Source: Chloroflexota bacterium
GTDB taxonomy: Bacteria; Chloroflexota; Anaerolineae; Aggregatilineales; Phototrophicaceae
Direction of reading: 5' to 3'
Length of the DNA: 33,422 nt
Assembly (NCBI GenBank): GCA_023430545.1
Contig: JAEZAF010000105.1
Span: 1-33,422 of the forward strand
The position numbers and the translations under genes are program-made. Of the stretch, positions 6,305 to 14,852 are shown piece by piece; position 1 is the stretch's first letter; each line of letters starts with the position of its first letter. The notes below the pieces were generated by a model, which made no database searches, was not told where the DNA came from, and saw only the letters and a list, made by a program, of their open reading frames with translations.

Positions 6305-8815
6305 GTGCCGAATAAAATGGAACGATTTACACAACGGGCGCGGCGTGTGTTGAGCCTCGCCCAGGAAGAAGCAGAACGCCTTCAGCACAACTACATCGGG
6401 ACGGAGCATCTGCTGCTGGGCCTGATGCGGGAAGATGGCGGGGTTGCAGGCCGTGTCCTCCGTGAACTGGGATTGGAACAGCGCCGCGTTGAAGAACTGG
6501 TGGAACGCCTTACCCGCGCCTCTGCCCGGACCAGCAGCGTTCAGCTTGACCTTTCTCCCGGCACGAAAAAGGTGCTGGAACTGGCGGTCGATGAGGCGCG
6601 CCGGATGGGGCATCACTATATCGGTACTGAACACCTGCTTCTGGGTTTGGTGCGCCAGTCCGAAGGGGTCGCCATTGAGGTTCTGAAGCGCCTCGGTATC
6701 AGCCCCGAAGAAGTCCGCAAGGCCACACGTCGTGTCCTGCAGGAATCCCCCATGCAGTCCCAGCCCAGCAATGAAGAACGCCCACGTCCAAAAGGTGCCA
6801 GCAACAAGGAAACCAGCAAGACGCCGCTGGTCGATCAACTGGCAACCGACCTGACCGATCTGGCCCGTGACGGCAAACTCGACCCGGTTGTTGGTCGTGA
6901 AACCGAAATCGAGCGCGTCATTCAGGTTCTGTCTCGCCGCCGCAAGAACAATCCGGCCCTGATCGGTGAACCGGGTGTCGGCAAGACGGCGATTGTCGAA
7001 GGTCTGGCGCAGCGTATCGTCAATGGTGATGTGCCCAAGCCGCTGTTCGGCAAGCGCGTGCTTCAGTTGGATGTCGGCTCACTGGTCGCAGGCACCATGT
7101 ATCGCGGCCAGTTCGAAGAACGCCTCAAGCGCGTGATTGAAGAACTCAAGTCGTCGGACAGCATCCTGTTTATCGACGAAGTCCACATGCTGGTCGGTGC
7201 TGGCTCTGCCGGAAGCAGTGTCGATGCCGCCAATATCCTGAAGCCCGCCCTTTCGCGTGGTGAACTTCAGTGTATCGGTGCGACCACGCTGGACGAATAC
7301 CGCAAGCATATCGAAAGCGATGCCGCGCTCGAACGCCGCTTCCAGCAGATTCTGGTAGACGAGCCGACCATCGAAGAAACCATCGAAATCCTGCAGGGCA
7401 TCAAACAGCCCTATCAGGAACACCACAGCGTCGAGATTACCGACGACGCGATCGAAGCCGCCGCGAATCTGTCCGCACGGTATGTGCCGGACCGCTTCCT
7501 GCCGGACAAAGCGATCGATCTGATCGACGAGGCCTCTGCCCGCCTGCGGATGTACAAGAGTCCGGAAGCTGCACAGGTCCGCCGCCTTGAAAACGAGCTT
7601 TCCGATATCGATGCTGAAATCGAGATCAGCGAAGGCGAGGAAGAGAGCGAAGAGGAAGGTCTGGAGCGCCTGCGTATGCAGCGTGAAGGTCTGGTCGCCA
7701 GCCTGACGGACCTCAAGGCCAACTGGAACAGCGAAACCGGCCAGCCGCGTCTGGTCTCGGAAGACATCGCGGAAGTCGTGGCGATGTGGACCGGTATCCC
7801 GGTGATGCGCATGGCTGGTGAAGAGACTGCCCGCCTGATGGAAATGGAAGAAGTGCTGCACCGCCGTATTGTCGGGCAGAACGAAGCCATTGACGCCATC
7901 AGCAAGGCCGTCCGCCGCAGCCGCGCTGGTCTCAAGGACCCGCGCCGTCCGATTGGTTCGTTCATGTTCCTCGGCCCGACCGGTGTCGGTAAGAGTGAGC
8001 TGACCAAGACGCTGGCAGAATTCCTGTTTGGCAGCGAAGAAGCCCTGATCCAGCTCGATATGAGCGAATTCATGGAACGTCATTCGGTGGCGCGTCTGGT
8101 GGGTGCCCCTCCCGGATACGTCGGTTACGAAGACGCCGGTCAACTGACCGAAGCCATCCGCCGCCGCCCATACAGCATCGTCGTCTTTGACGAAATCGAG
8201 AAGGCGCATCCCGAAGCATTCAACATGCTGCTTCAGGTGATGGAAGAAGGCCAGCTCACCGATGCACGCGGCCGCCGTGTCGATTTCCGCAACGCCATCA
8301 TCGTGATGACCAGCAACGTCGGCGCGGATACGATCAAGCGCGGGACACAGCTCGGCTTCAACTTCCCGGTGGATGAAGAACGCACCGAGAAGGAAACCTA
8401 CGACGAGATGCGCAAGAACGTGACGGAGCAGCTCCGCCGCGCCTTCCGCCCCGAGTTCCTGAACCGTGTGGACGCGATGATCGTCTTCCGTTCACTGACC
8501 AAGGATGAGATCAAGCAGATCGTCGATCTCGAACTGAAGAAGGTCGGTGACCGCCTGATTGAACATGCCATCTCACTCGATATCACAGACGAAGCCCGCG
8601 GATGGATCGCCGACCGGGGTTACGATCCCGAATACGGTGCGCGTCCGCTGCGCCGCCTGATCCAGAACGAGATCGAGGATGCGCTGTCAGATGGTATCCT
8701 GTCCGGCAAATTCCCGCTGGCGAGCGTGGTGCGCGTCGGCGTGGGTGAAGACGGCGAACTGACGCTGGCAAACACCGAAGAAGACGAAGTCGAAACGCCT
8801 GCCTCTAACGCGTAA
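6305..8815 (+). CDS. clpC: ATP-dependent Clp protease ATP-binding subunit ClpC
   Basis: ClpC is the cytosolic HSP100 unfoldase that feeds substrates to ClpP. The 836-residue protein is full length. It has a double Clp_N domain (1-150), a first AAA+ module with Walker A GEPGVGKT (221-228) and sensor/arm regions, a glutamate-rich middle insertion of ClpC length, and a second AAA+ module with GPTGVGKS (557-564). The C-terminal D2-small domain is also present, and the tail is acidic. The GTG at 6305 is preferred to the ATG at 6317 because GGAGG lies nine bases before it. Regulation may involve the leader stem and TTGGGATATA box; no ctsR, mcsA or mcsB gene is in the window. A strong terminator follows. 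The ClpN-only protein upstream shares its N-terminal repeats. Confidence 0.97.
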   Translation: MPNKMERFTQRARRVLSLAQEEAERLQHNYIGTEHLLLGLMREDGGVAGRVLRELGLEQRRVEELVERLTRASARTSSVQLDLSPGTKKVLELAVDEARRMGHHYIGTEHLLLGLVRQSEGVAIEVLKRLGISPEEVRKATRRVLQESPMQSQPSNEERPRPKGASNKETSKTPLVDQLATDLTDLARDGKLDPVVGRETEIERVIQVLSRRRKNNPALIGEPGVGKTAIVEGLAQRIVNGDVPKPLFGKRVLQLDVGSLVAGTMYRGQFEERLKRVIEELKSSDSILFIDEVHMLVGAGSAGSSVDAANILKPALSRGELQCIGATTLDEYRKHIESDAALERRFQQILVDEPTIEETIEILQGIKQPYQEHHSVEITDDAIEAAANLSARYVPDRFLPDKAIDLIDEASARLRMYKSPEAAQVRRLENELSDIDAEIEISEGEEESEEEGLERLRMQREGLVASLTDLKANWNSETGQPRLVSEDIAEVVAMWTGIPVMRMAGEETARLMEMEEVLHRRIVGQNEAIDAISKAVRRSRAGLKDPRRPIGSFMFLGPTGVGKSELTKTLAEFLFGSEEALIQLDMSEFMERHSVARLVGAPPGYVGYEDAGQLTEAIRRRPYSIVVFDEIEKAHPEAFNMLLQVMEEGQLTDARGRRVDFRNAIIVMTSNVGADTIKRGTQLGFNFPVDEERTEKETYDEMRKNVTEQLRRAFRPEFLNRVDAMIVFRSLTKDEIKQIVDLELKKVGDRLIEHAISLDITDEARGWIADRGYDPEYGARPLRRLIQNEIEDALSDGILSGKFPLASVVRVGVGEDGELTLANTEEDEVETPASNA

Positions 8816-8840
8816 GGCTTCGCAGCAGTCACAAAACAAT

Positions 8841-8872
8841 AAGGACGTGTCCGAGTGGACGCGTCCTTTTTT
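8841..8872 (+). terminator. Rho-independent terminator after clpC
   Basis: AAGGACG-T-GTCC pairs with GGAC-G-CGTCCTT around GAGT, followed by a TTTTTT run. It lies 25 bases after the clpC stop. The sequence, including the loop, is nearly repeated at 11101-11132, which is unusual for independent terminators. Confidence 0.85.
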
Positions 8873-8891
8873 GTTCGGTGTGTAACGGTTC

Positions 8892-9719
8892 CTACTGCAT
8901 ACTCAGCGCGATGTCGATCAGTTCTTCTTTTCCAAGCTCGCCATGACCTTCAGAACCGCCCATTGCCCTGATCTCGTATATCATTCCACCGTCAATCCAC
9001 CGCAGACGTCGATCTGGTGCTTCAGAGATCCAGGTTGCTGTCTCTGTTCGAATGCCCTTCGATTTATCGATATCTATGTTGGCAGGTTTAACGAACCAGC
9101 CACCCTGCACATATTCCCCTTTTAACGATCCAATTTCAACTTCGATAATATCTGCATCAACCCCTAACGGCCACTCACCCTGACCTGCAAATTCAATCGG
9201 CTGCTGTGTGATATTCAGTCCTCTACCAGTTAATGTGTAGATCAGCATCGCGCTGTGATACTTCTCTGAATATGATACACCACGAAATCTGTAAGAATTC
9301 GGAATCGCAGTAGGTTCAGTGATATCAAAGCCAGACAGCATCTCAGCCTGTTCGATGGTCAACAGTGTGGAGTAGTATTCTTCCTCTGTGAGTATTTCCC
9401 ACTCAGTCTCTGGAATGAGCCTATAAGTGCTCATCCTCTCATTGCTCTCGGCGCGGGTGAACAGGCTGTCGATAATGTCCTGTGCCAGTGAGCGGAAAGG
9501 GGGCACAAACAGAATGACCAGCAGCAGCAGACCAAACGCCGCCGCGATGGTTGTCAATCGACGGAGATAAACTGTCATCCTGCGCTTTGACTTCACTAGC
9601 AGGTGTTGATGACTCCGTCGCAAATCGTTTTCAAGGGTGTGAAGAAATTCTGGTGCAGGGTCAATCTGCTGCACGGTGTGATGCAGCTTATCCATAAACA
9701 GCTCATCGTCTCGGTTCAT
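8892..9719 (-). CDS. Membrane anti-sigma-like factor paired with ECF sigma factor
   Basis: The 275-residue protein has a cytosolic N-terminal region of about 50 residues, one transmembrane segment (about 50-70, rich in L, I and V) and a large extracytoplasmic domain resembling DUF4367-type sensor domains. Its start overlaps the end of the sigma factor gene by 17 bases and has AAAGGAG just upstream, so the two are translationally coupled. By analogy with ECF systems it would hold the sigma factor at the membrane and release it on an envelope signal. No HxxxCxxC zinc anti-sigma motif is visible, so the mode of binding is unclear. It converges on clpC and shares the intergenic terminator region. 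Confidence 0.75.
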   Translation of the reverse strand: MNRDDELFMDKLHHTVQQIDPAPEFLHTLENDLRRSHQHLLVKSKRRMTVYLRRLTTIAAAFGLLLLVILFVPPFRSLAQDIIDSLFTRAESNERMSTYRLIPETEWEILTEEEYYSTLLTIEQAEMLSGFDITEPTAIPNSYRFRGVSYSEKYHSAMLIYTLTGRGLNITQQPIEFAGQGEWPLGVDADIIEVEIGSLKGEYVQGGWFVKPANIDIDKSKGIRTETATWISEAPDRRLRWIDGGMIYEIRAMGGSEGHGELGKEELIDIALSMQ

Positions 9720-10287
9720 GCTGCTCTCCTTTAACTAACAACTGCCGTAAATCCCGCACGGTACGGGACATCAGCGCGTAAACGGCATCTTCACTTCTGG
9801 ACATCACCGCAGCGGTCTCAGCAACACTCAGATCAGCAAATACTCTCAGTGCGATCACCTGTGCGCGATCTCCGCCGATCAGTTTCAGCGCGGCCAACAC
9901 TTCCTCAAGCTGAAGTTCAGCATCAGATGGTAGTTCACTGCTATCATCGATGAGATCGGCCGTGGTTTCGCTTTCGAGTGACTGTGTCGCTGGATGCCTG
10001 CGAAAATGATCGAGCCGTTTGTGATTGGCGATCCCAAATAACCAAGTGGAAAAGGCGCTCTGTCCGTTAAATGTTTTCAGTCCTTCAAGTACCGCAATGA
10101 AGGTCTGTGATGTCAGGTCCTGAGCATCGTGCTCATCTCCAAGTTGACTGATGAAATAGCGGTAGACGCGAGTGACATAACGCTGATAAAGCGCAGTGAA
10201 CGCTTCGGCGTCATGCGACGCTTTTAGGATCAGCTCACTGTCGCTTAGGGTTTGGTGCAGTGACACATCATCCTGATGCCGATCCAT
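9703..10287 (-). CDS. ECF-family RNA polymerase sigma factor
   Basis: The 194-residue protein has the two ECF domains. Region 2 (about 20-95) contains the core-binding and -10-recognising helices (EHDAQDLTSQTF and STWLFGIANHKRLDHFRR). Region 4 (about 125-185) contains the -35-binding helix-turn-helix (LSVAETAAVMSRSEDAVYAL). Between them is a 30-residue acidic linker. The ATG at 10287 is preceded by GGGAAG. It is the first gene of a two-gene operon with the anti-sigma-like membrane protein, the usual layout for signal-responsive ECF factors. Its own promoter was not recognised with confidence. The target regulon is unknown. Confidence 0.93.
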   Translation of the reverse strand: MDRHQDDVSLHQTLSDSELILKASHDAEAFTALYQRYVTRVYRYFISQLGDEHDAQDLTSQTFIAVLEGLKTFNGQSAFSTWLFGIANHKRLDHFRRHPATQSLESETTADLIDDSSELPSDAELQLEEVLAALKLIGGDRAQVIALRVFADLSVAETAAVMSRSEDAVYALMSRTVRDLRQLLVKGEQHEPRR

Positions 10288-10490
10288 TCAAACTTCCCAT
10301 GAGTTGTTTACCTTTATTGGTTAGTCGAAGTTGGCTGCCATTTTCTGACAAACTGGTTATCTGCGAACGAAAAGGTGCATCTGCTCGGATATATCTTTTT
10401 GCTGTGGGTACGCGGTATCTTCGCATATAATCAAGGATAAAGTGAAGATGATCCAGCGCCTAACAACTTTCGGTTTTGATAAGGCCTTGT

Positions 10491-10826
10491 ATGAAGTTAC
10501 CCAATTGGGAAAAAGCGGTTATAGCAGAATCTAAACTGGTCCGTTATCTGCTTGACTTAACAAGTGAAAACGGGAAGGCAAAAGCACAGTTTTTTCTCGC
10601 ATTTGGTTTTACAATTGAAAATTGGCAGATCATGGCAGACGCACTTAAGCAACATGCTAATGACCATGAGGTAACGAAGGTTGAAGAACGTCCGCCTTTT
10701 GGCATCCACTATGTTGTTGAAGGAACACTACATACACCTGATGGCAGAGACCCTTCTGTAAGGGTGATATGGATTATAGATGATGGAGATGATGTTCCCC
10801 GTTTGGTGAGCGCATATCCCTTGTAA
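10491..10826 (+). CDS. DUF6883-like small protein
   Basis: The 111-residue product starts with MKLPNWEKAVIAESKLVRYL and ends with a DDVPRLVSAYPL-type strand. I recall this pattern from the DUF6883 family, whose members occur alone or at the C-terminus of larger, often toxin-like, proteins. The ATG at 10491 is chosen because AAGG lies eight bases upstream; an in-frame TTG at 10476 lacks support. A perfect TATAAT at 10426-10431 may belong to its promoter, but the -35 is poor. The gene is visibly richer in A and T than its neighbours, which hints at transfer. It ends 11 bases before the DUF4926-like gene, so the two form an operon. Confidence 0.7.
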   Translation: MKLPNWEKAVIAESKLVRYLLDLTSENGKAKAQFFLAFGFTIENWQIMADALKQHANDHEVTKVEERPPFGIHYVVEGTLHTPDGRDPSVRVIWIIDDGDDVPRLVSAYPL

Positions 10827-10837
10827 GGAGAGGCACA

Positions 10838-11065
10838 ATGCAGGAATTGGAACGCGTTGCACTCACAGAAGATCTGGCCGAACATGGCCTGAAAATGGGC
10901 GATATCGGCATGATCGTTCACATCTATGGGGACCACAAAGGCTATGAGGTCGAGTTTGTGACACTGAGTGGCGAACTGGTCGCGCTGGTGTCGGTCTATC
11001 CCTCTCAGATTCGCCGAATTGAAAACAATGAGATCGCCAGTGCCCGTCAGGTGAAATCCGCCTGA
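10838..11065 (+). CDS. DUF4926-like small protein
   Basis: The 75-residue protein resembles the DUF4926 family: an N-terminal V-L-x-E-D-L-x-E-H/Y-x-L stretch, then GDIGMIVHIY and a beta-rich core VEFVTLSGELVALVSV, likely a small SH3-like barrel. GGAGAG lies upstream of the ATG at 10838. It is the second gene of a pair with the DUF6883-like gene, and this pairing of small proteins is suggestive of a toxin-antidote arrangement. That is inference; neither protein has a recognised catalytic motif. A terminator follows 35 bases after the stop. Confidence 0.75.
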   Translation: MQELERVALTEDLAEHGLKMGDIGMIVHIYGDHKGYEVEFVTLSGELVALVSVYPSQIRRIENNEIASARQVKSA

Positions 11066-11100
11066 GATCTGGAGCATTGAACTAGAAGCAGTAGGAAACA

Positions 11101-11132
11101 AAAAGGACGTGTCCGAGTGGAAGCGTCCTTTT
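11101..11132. terminator. Terminator, near copy of the clpC terminator
   Basis: AAAAGGACG (11101-11109) pairs with CGTCCTTTT (11124-11132). It lies between convergent genes (DUF4926-like and the GT39-like protein) and could serve both, having A- and T-runs on either side. Its sequence matches 8841-8870 at nearly every base, including the loop, and the match extends about 18 bases upstream with small differences. Confidence 0.8.
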
Positions 11133-11155
11133 GATTCTCAGACGGTAAATGATTT

Positions 11156-13696
11156 CTAACGCTCGGCATCCCCGACTCGAATCCTCACCGGCAATACCCC
11201 GATCACGCCGTCGATGACATTTTCACCATCAGCCGCAAGATCGACGATCTGCGCCGCTGATACATCGTAGTAGTAGACCTTCACCCAGAGCTGATAGTCC
11301 CCCGGTGCGAGGTCGGATGGCAGACGCAAAGCACGGTGATCCCACAGGGGCAGGCCCGGTTCCCACAGAGTCGTCGGCGCGAAGGTCGCACCCGGCCAGG
11401 TATTTTCTCCGGTGACGACCACACCGCCATCCTTTGCCAGATACCACGCGACGGTGTAAAGCTGTGTATGTGTGGACTCCGTCTGCCAGTAGAGCGACAG
11501 TGGCAGCCAGTCCCCCGGTGCATAGGTATCGCCACTGGGCAGCGTCTGACCGATCAGATCGAGGGTACCGCCTTCCAGTGCCTGAAAGCGCAGATCGACA
11601 GCCTGTTCTGCACCGCGAAAGGCATAGGGATCTGGTGCATCGGCGGTATGATATTCCAGCAGACGGGTGTTGACCGAGGTCTGACGGTTCGCGGTCTCCG
11701 GCCCACCAGAGACACGGTAGTAATACATCCCCATGAAACGCTCCATCGACCGGACAACACACGGCAGCGCCGGTCCGCTGGACGCCAGCACCCACAGCCG
11801 GTCGTGATGGTCGGCGAGATGGTTAATCATGGGTACGGTGTAGATATCCAACTGCGCCATCGGATTCTGCGCTTCGACACGCAGCGGCTGGTCGCAGCTT
11901 GCACGGTCGCCTGGATGGAATGGAAAACCGAGCATGCGTATGTGTCCGAGTTTTCCATAATTCAGGAAGAAGAAGTTACCCGCAGCGCCGTAATTGCCAT
12001 AGTTGTATTCGCGGTCCGCCAGCAGGACAAATTCCCCCGGCGGTACTTCCTGACGGATCAGATCGACCATCTCATGCAGGTCGGTGCGGGAGCCTGCATA
12101 GGCTGGGTCGATATAGATGGCTCGCAGCAGGATATACACCAGCAGCAGATGCAGCGGGATCAGCATGGGCAGCCATGCGACGGGCACCCATGCCATCCGA
12201 CGCGGGATAATCCGGTGACGCACGATGCCCCACGTCAGCCCGAAACAGATCAGTGCGAAACCAGCGAACACCAGTGGAATCCACCAGACGCCGGTGCGTG
12301 TCCATGCGAAGTTGAGCGGGTCGGTGGTCCACAGCGGTACAAGCACGACCGGACGGATATAGCGCGGATCGTTAAAACCCGGCAGCCAGTAGACCAGACC
12401 GCCCTCAGAGATCTCATAAGTGGCACGGCTGTAGGACTCCCAGCGGAAGGCGATGCCGCTGAGCTGCCACCAGAGGCTGTACAGTGCCAGCGCGACAAAC
12501 ACGATCAGCCAGAGGCGGTTTGCAAACCGGCGGTCGATAGACCGTTTGAAGATGCGATCCAGCGCCGGGAAGATCAGCCAGAGCACGAAGGGAAGCACAG
12601 GCAGCAGAAAACGCTGGGGCCAGATCGTCCCGCCGAACCACTCGGAGCCGCGCAGCAGGGCATAACCAAAGGCGAATGCAAAAATCATCAGCAGCGCGGC
12701 GCAGACATGACGCAGGCGGTTTTCCCGCCACAGCCAGTATGCGCCGGGAATTGCGAGCAGCGCAATTGGTGAGGTCCCCCAGATGCTGCCCCCCAGACTG
12801 AAAAGATAGGTATGCAAAGCGGTATGTGTGTAAACTGTCTCGATGACAAACGGCCCCGCCAGCGGAATCGTGGCGACTTCCGGACTCAGCAGCAGCAGAA
12901 TGTCGGTAAAGGCGACCAGTCCACTGATCACAAACCCGACGACAATGCCCACCGCCAGCAGGATCTTTGTCGCACGCGCCTGCCAGAAGGAATCGGGCAG
13001 CAGAAGTGCAAACAGCCCCGGCAGGGCCAGCATCACCGCGTCCTTACTGAAGAACGCCGCGATGCCCAGCACGACCGCCAGCAGCAGCCAGATCCAGCGC
13101 CCGCCCCTGCGGACACTGCGAAAGCGCTCGATGGACAGCGCACACAGCAGCAGCAGCAGCATCATGAACGGCTCGCGGAAGAAGGTCTGCGTATACGGCC
13201 AGATGATCGTCAGCAGGCCGAGGCAGATCGCACCGATCAGCGCGATCTCCAGCCGGTAGCCGAGCATCACGCCGTACAGGAACATCACCCCACAGAGCAG
13301 GGCGCTGACCCAGATGTTGAAAAAATAGGTGGCATGCACCAGCCCAACACCGTCGAGACGTTCCGCCAGCCAGTACAGCGGCGCGGCAGCGATGATAAAA
13401 CCCGGCTCCGCCACCGTATCGCGCAGGGCATCGGACTCTCGCTGCGGATAGGAACGCGGCATATTTTCCCACATCGAGATGTCGAGTTTGAAATCCCCAA
13501 ACTGTGCTGCGCTGCCGGTGGCGTCAAAGTACTGCATCTGATCCGCGATTTCGATCTGTCCGCTGTAGGAAATGGTATAGACACTGGCGAGTCCGAGGAC
13601 CAGCAGGGTAAATATCAGCAGAATACTACGGCGCGACGGATGCGAGGAATCAGTCAGGGGGCGCTCGGTGTGAGATTGAGTTGTGGTCATTACCAT
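11156..13696 (-). CDS. GT39/PMT-like polytopic membrane glycosyltransferase
   Basis: The 846-residue protein has an N-terminal membrane region with about 11-13 hydrophobic segments (first near 24-44, then many up to about residue 540). An extracytoplasmic domain of about 290 residues follows. The first loop carries acidic residues (QIEIADQMQYFDATG), as in GT-C transferases, which use lipid-linked sugars and an Asp/Glu in the first loop. A proline/aromatic-rich C-terminal beta domain (LYWQTEST... VAWYLAKDGG) resembles the soluble tails seen in Chloroflexota GT39-like proteins. Acceptor and sugar are unknown. ATG codons at 13696 and 13690 are both possible, with no clear ribosome site. It is a single gene converging on the DUF4926-like gene. 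Confidence 0.75.
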   Translation of the reverse strand: MVMTTTQSHTERPLTDSSHPSRRSILLIFTLLVLGLASVYTISYSGQIEIADQMQYFDATGSAAQFGDFKLDISMWENMPRSYPQRESDALRDTVAEPGFIIAAAPLYWLAERLDGVGLVHATYFFNIWVSALLCGVMFLYGVMLGYRLEIALIGAICLGLLTIIWPYTQTFFREPFMMLLLLLCALSIERFRSVRRGGRWIWLLLAVVLGIAAFFSKDAVMLALPGLFALLLPDSFWQARATKILLAVGIVVGFVISGLVAFTDILLLLSPEVATIPLAGPFVIETVYTHTALHTYLFSLGGSIWGTSPIALLAIPGAYWLWRENRLRHVCAALLMIFAFAFGYALLRGSEWFGGTIWPQRFLLPVLPFVLWLIFPALDRIFKRSIDRRFANRLWLIVFVALALYSLWWQLSGIAFRWESYSRATYEISEGGLVYWLPGFNDPRYIRPVVLVPLWTTDPLNFAWTRTGVWWIPLVFAGFALICFGLTWGIVRHRIIPRRMAWVPVAWLPMLIPLHLLLVYILLRAIYIDPAYAGSRTDLHEMVDLIRQEVPPGEFVLLADREYNYGNYGAAGNFFFLNYGKLGHIRMLGFPFHPGDRASCDQPLRVEAQNPMAQLDIYTVPMINHLADHHDRLWVLASSGPALPCVVRSMERFMGMYYYRVSGGPETANRQTSVNTRLLEYHTADAPDPYAFRGAEQAVDLRFQALEGGTLDLIGQTLPSGDTYAPGDWLPLSLYWQTESTHTQLYTVAWYLAKDGGVVVTGENTWPGATFAPTTLWEPGLPLWDHRALRLPSDLAPGDYQLWVKVYYYDVSAAQIVDLAADGENVIDGVIGVLPVRIRVGDAER

Positions 13697-13840
13697 TTGG
13701 GCTTAACGCTAAAAAGCAGATTAAAACAGTGAGTATACCGGCCAGCAGATGACAGTTAAAACCACAGGGATCACGTCACGATCACCTGAGCCGGTTGAAG
13801 TGTAACGCAAACGGGAGGATTTCGAGAGGGCTGCCCCGAA

Positions 13841-13866
13841 TCAAAAGCGGGCCATGCCTGGCCCGC
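13841..13866 (-). terminator. Terminator of the response regulator gene
   Basis: On the minus strand GCGGGCCA-GGCA-TGGCCCGC is followed by TTTTGATT, about 40 bases after the response-regulator stop. The stem is a perfect 8 bp. The remaining bases up to the GT39-like start (13697-13840) show nothing further. Confidence 0.8.
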
Positions 13867-13906
13867 CTCTGCTTAATCGTGAGTACTGATGGTTCGGACC
13901 GGTCCG

Positions 13907-14665
13907 CTAGTCCGCCAGTGATGCATCAAGTTCGTCGAGTTCGTCCGGTTCGCTTTGCTCCGTCGGGCGCATGGTGAACATATAGCCGACGCCGCGCTCG
14001 GTACGGATGTAATGCGGATGATGCGAGTCGGTTTCCAGTTTGCGGCGCAGGCGGTGCATGTGAACGCGCAGTGTATCATCGCCGACATTTTCATTCGGCC
14101 AGACCCGAGTCGTCAGCACGCGGTTTTCCACCACCCGACCCGCACTGCGCAGCAGGACATGCAGCAGCACCGACTCGGTTGGCGTCAGGCCGATGGACTC
14201 ATCATTGAGGATGATGCGGTTATGGGCAAAATCGATGCTCAGGTGATTATCGATCACGATCACCGGTTCGCTGGCATAATCCAGTGTGGGCATACGCGCC
14301 AGCACCACCTGAATACGCGCTTCCAGCTCGCGCAGCTCGAACGGCTTGACGATGAAATCCTCAGCGTATTTCTTGAGGCCCTGCACGATGGTGTCCGTAT
14401 CGCCGGTAGAGGTGACGAAGATGATGGGGACATCCGCCATCTGCTTGATGCGGCTGCTCAGCTCGAAGCCGTGCATACTGGGAAGCCCGAGGTCGACCAG
14501 TGCGATATGGGGCAGGCCGCGCTGGCGAATGTGATCGAGGGCATCTGGCGCATCGTTCACAATCGTTACTTCGTAATCATGCTTGGTCAGATAATCACCG
14601 ACCATCTTGCCAATCGCAATATCGTCCTCTACAAACAGCACTTTCGACTTCTTCATATCAGCCAT
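13907..14665 (-). CDS. OmpR/PhoB-type response regulator
   Basis: The 252-residue protein has a receiver domain (about 7-120) with the acidic pocket E13/D14/D15, phospho-acceptor D58 in ALVDLGLP, T85/S86 and K107 in IVKPFE. A winged-helix DNA-binding domain (about 140-235) follows, with the usual LTPTESVLLHVLLRSAG and RVHMHRLRRKL motifs. It would bind promoter DNA when phosphorylated. No histidine kinase lies next to it, so it is an orphan here. A good promoter lies 45 bases upstream and a terminator follows. The C-terminal tail is acidic (ELDELDASLAD). Confidence 0.93.
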   Translation of the reverse strand: MADMKKSKVLFVEDDIAIGKMVGDYLTKHDYEVTIVNDAPDALDHIRQRGLPHIALVDLGLPSMHGFELSSRIKQMADVPIIFVTSTGDTDTIVQGLKKYAEDFIVKPFELRELEARIQVVLARMPTLDYASEPVIVIDNHLSIDFAHNRIILNDESIGLTPTESVLLHVLLRSAGRVVENRVLTTRVWPNENVGDDTLRVHMHRLRRKLETDSHHPHYIRTERGVGYMFTMRPTEQSEPDELDELDASLAD

Positions 14666-14709
14666 ATCCCAAGCCCCTGAATTGTAACAGTATGAATTTC
14701 TTTGTAACG

Positions 14710-14738
14710 AATATACCTTGAGTGTAATATTGAGTCAA
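14710..14738 (-). promoter_or_regulatory. Promoter of the response regulator gene
   Basis: On the minus strand TTGACT (14733-14738) and TATATT (14710-14715) are separated by exactly 17 bases, a strong sigma-70-type match. The start codon lies about 45 bases downstream of the -10. Confidence 0.7.
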
Positions 14739-14779
14739 TTGATTTTAGCCTTAAGATTAATGATGTGTTTCAAAAATGT

Positions 14780-14809
14780 TTGACGCCCCACGAACTTGCG
14801 TTCTATAAT
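14780..14809 (+). promoter_or_regulatory. Promoter of the toroid-protein gene
   Basis: TTGACG (14780-14785) and TATAAT (14804-14809) are separated by 18 bases. The ATG at 14853 lies 43 bases downstream. It diverges from the response-regulator promoter, with about 40 bases between the two -35 elements, so a shared regulator (possibly the response regulator itself) could bind there. Confidence 0.75.
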
Positions 14810-14852
14810 GAACTTAGTTAAGATGTTACGAGATTTATAAAGGCAAGCATTG

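Noticed and set aside
7079..8209. Minus-strand open frame of 376 codons inside clpC
   Set aside because: It is antisense to the conserved AAA+ domains of clpC and has no family resemblance.
11336..13732. Two long plus-strand open frames opposite the GT39-like gene
   Set aside because: They are Q/D/R-rich shadows of the membrane protein's codons, without domains or ribosome sites.
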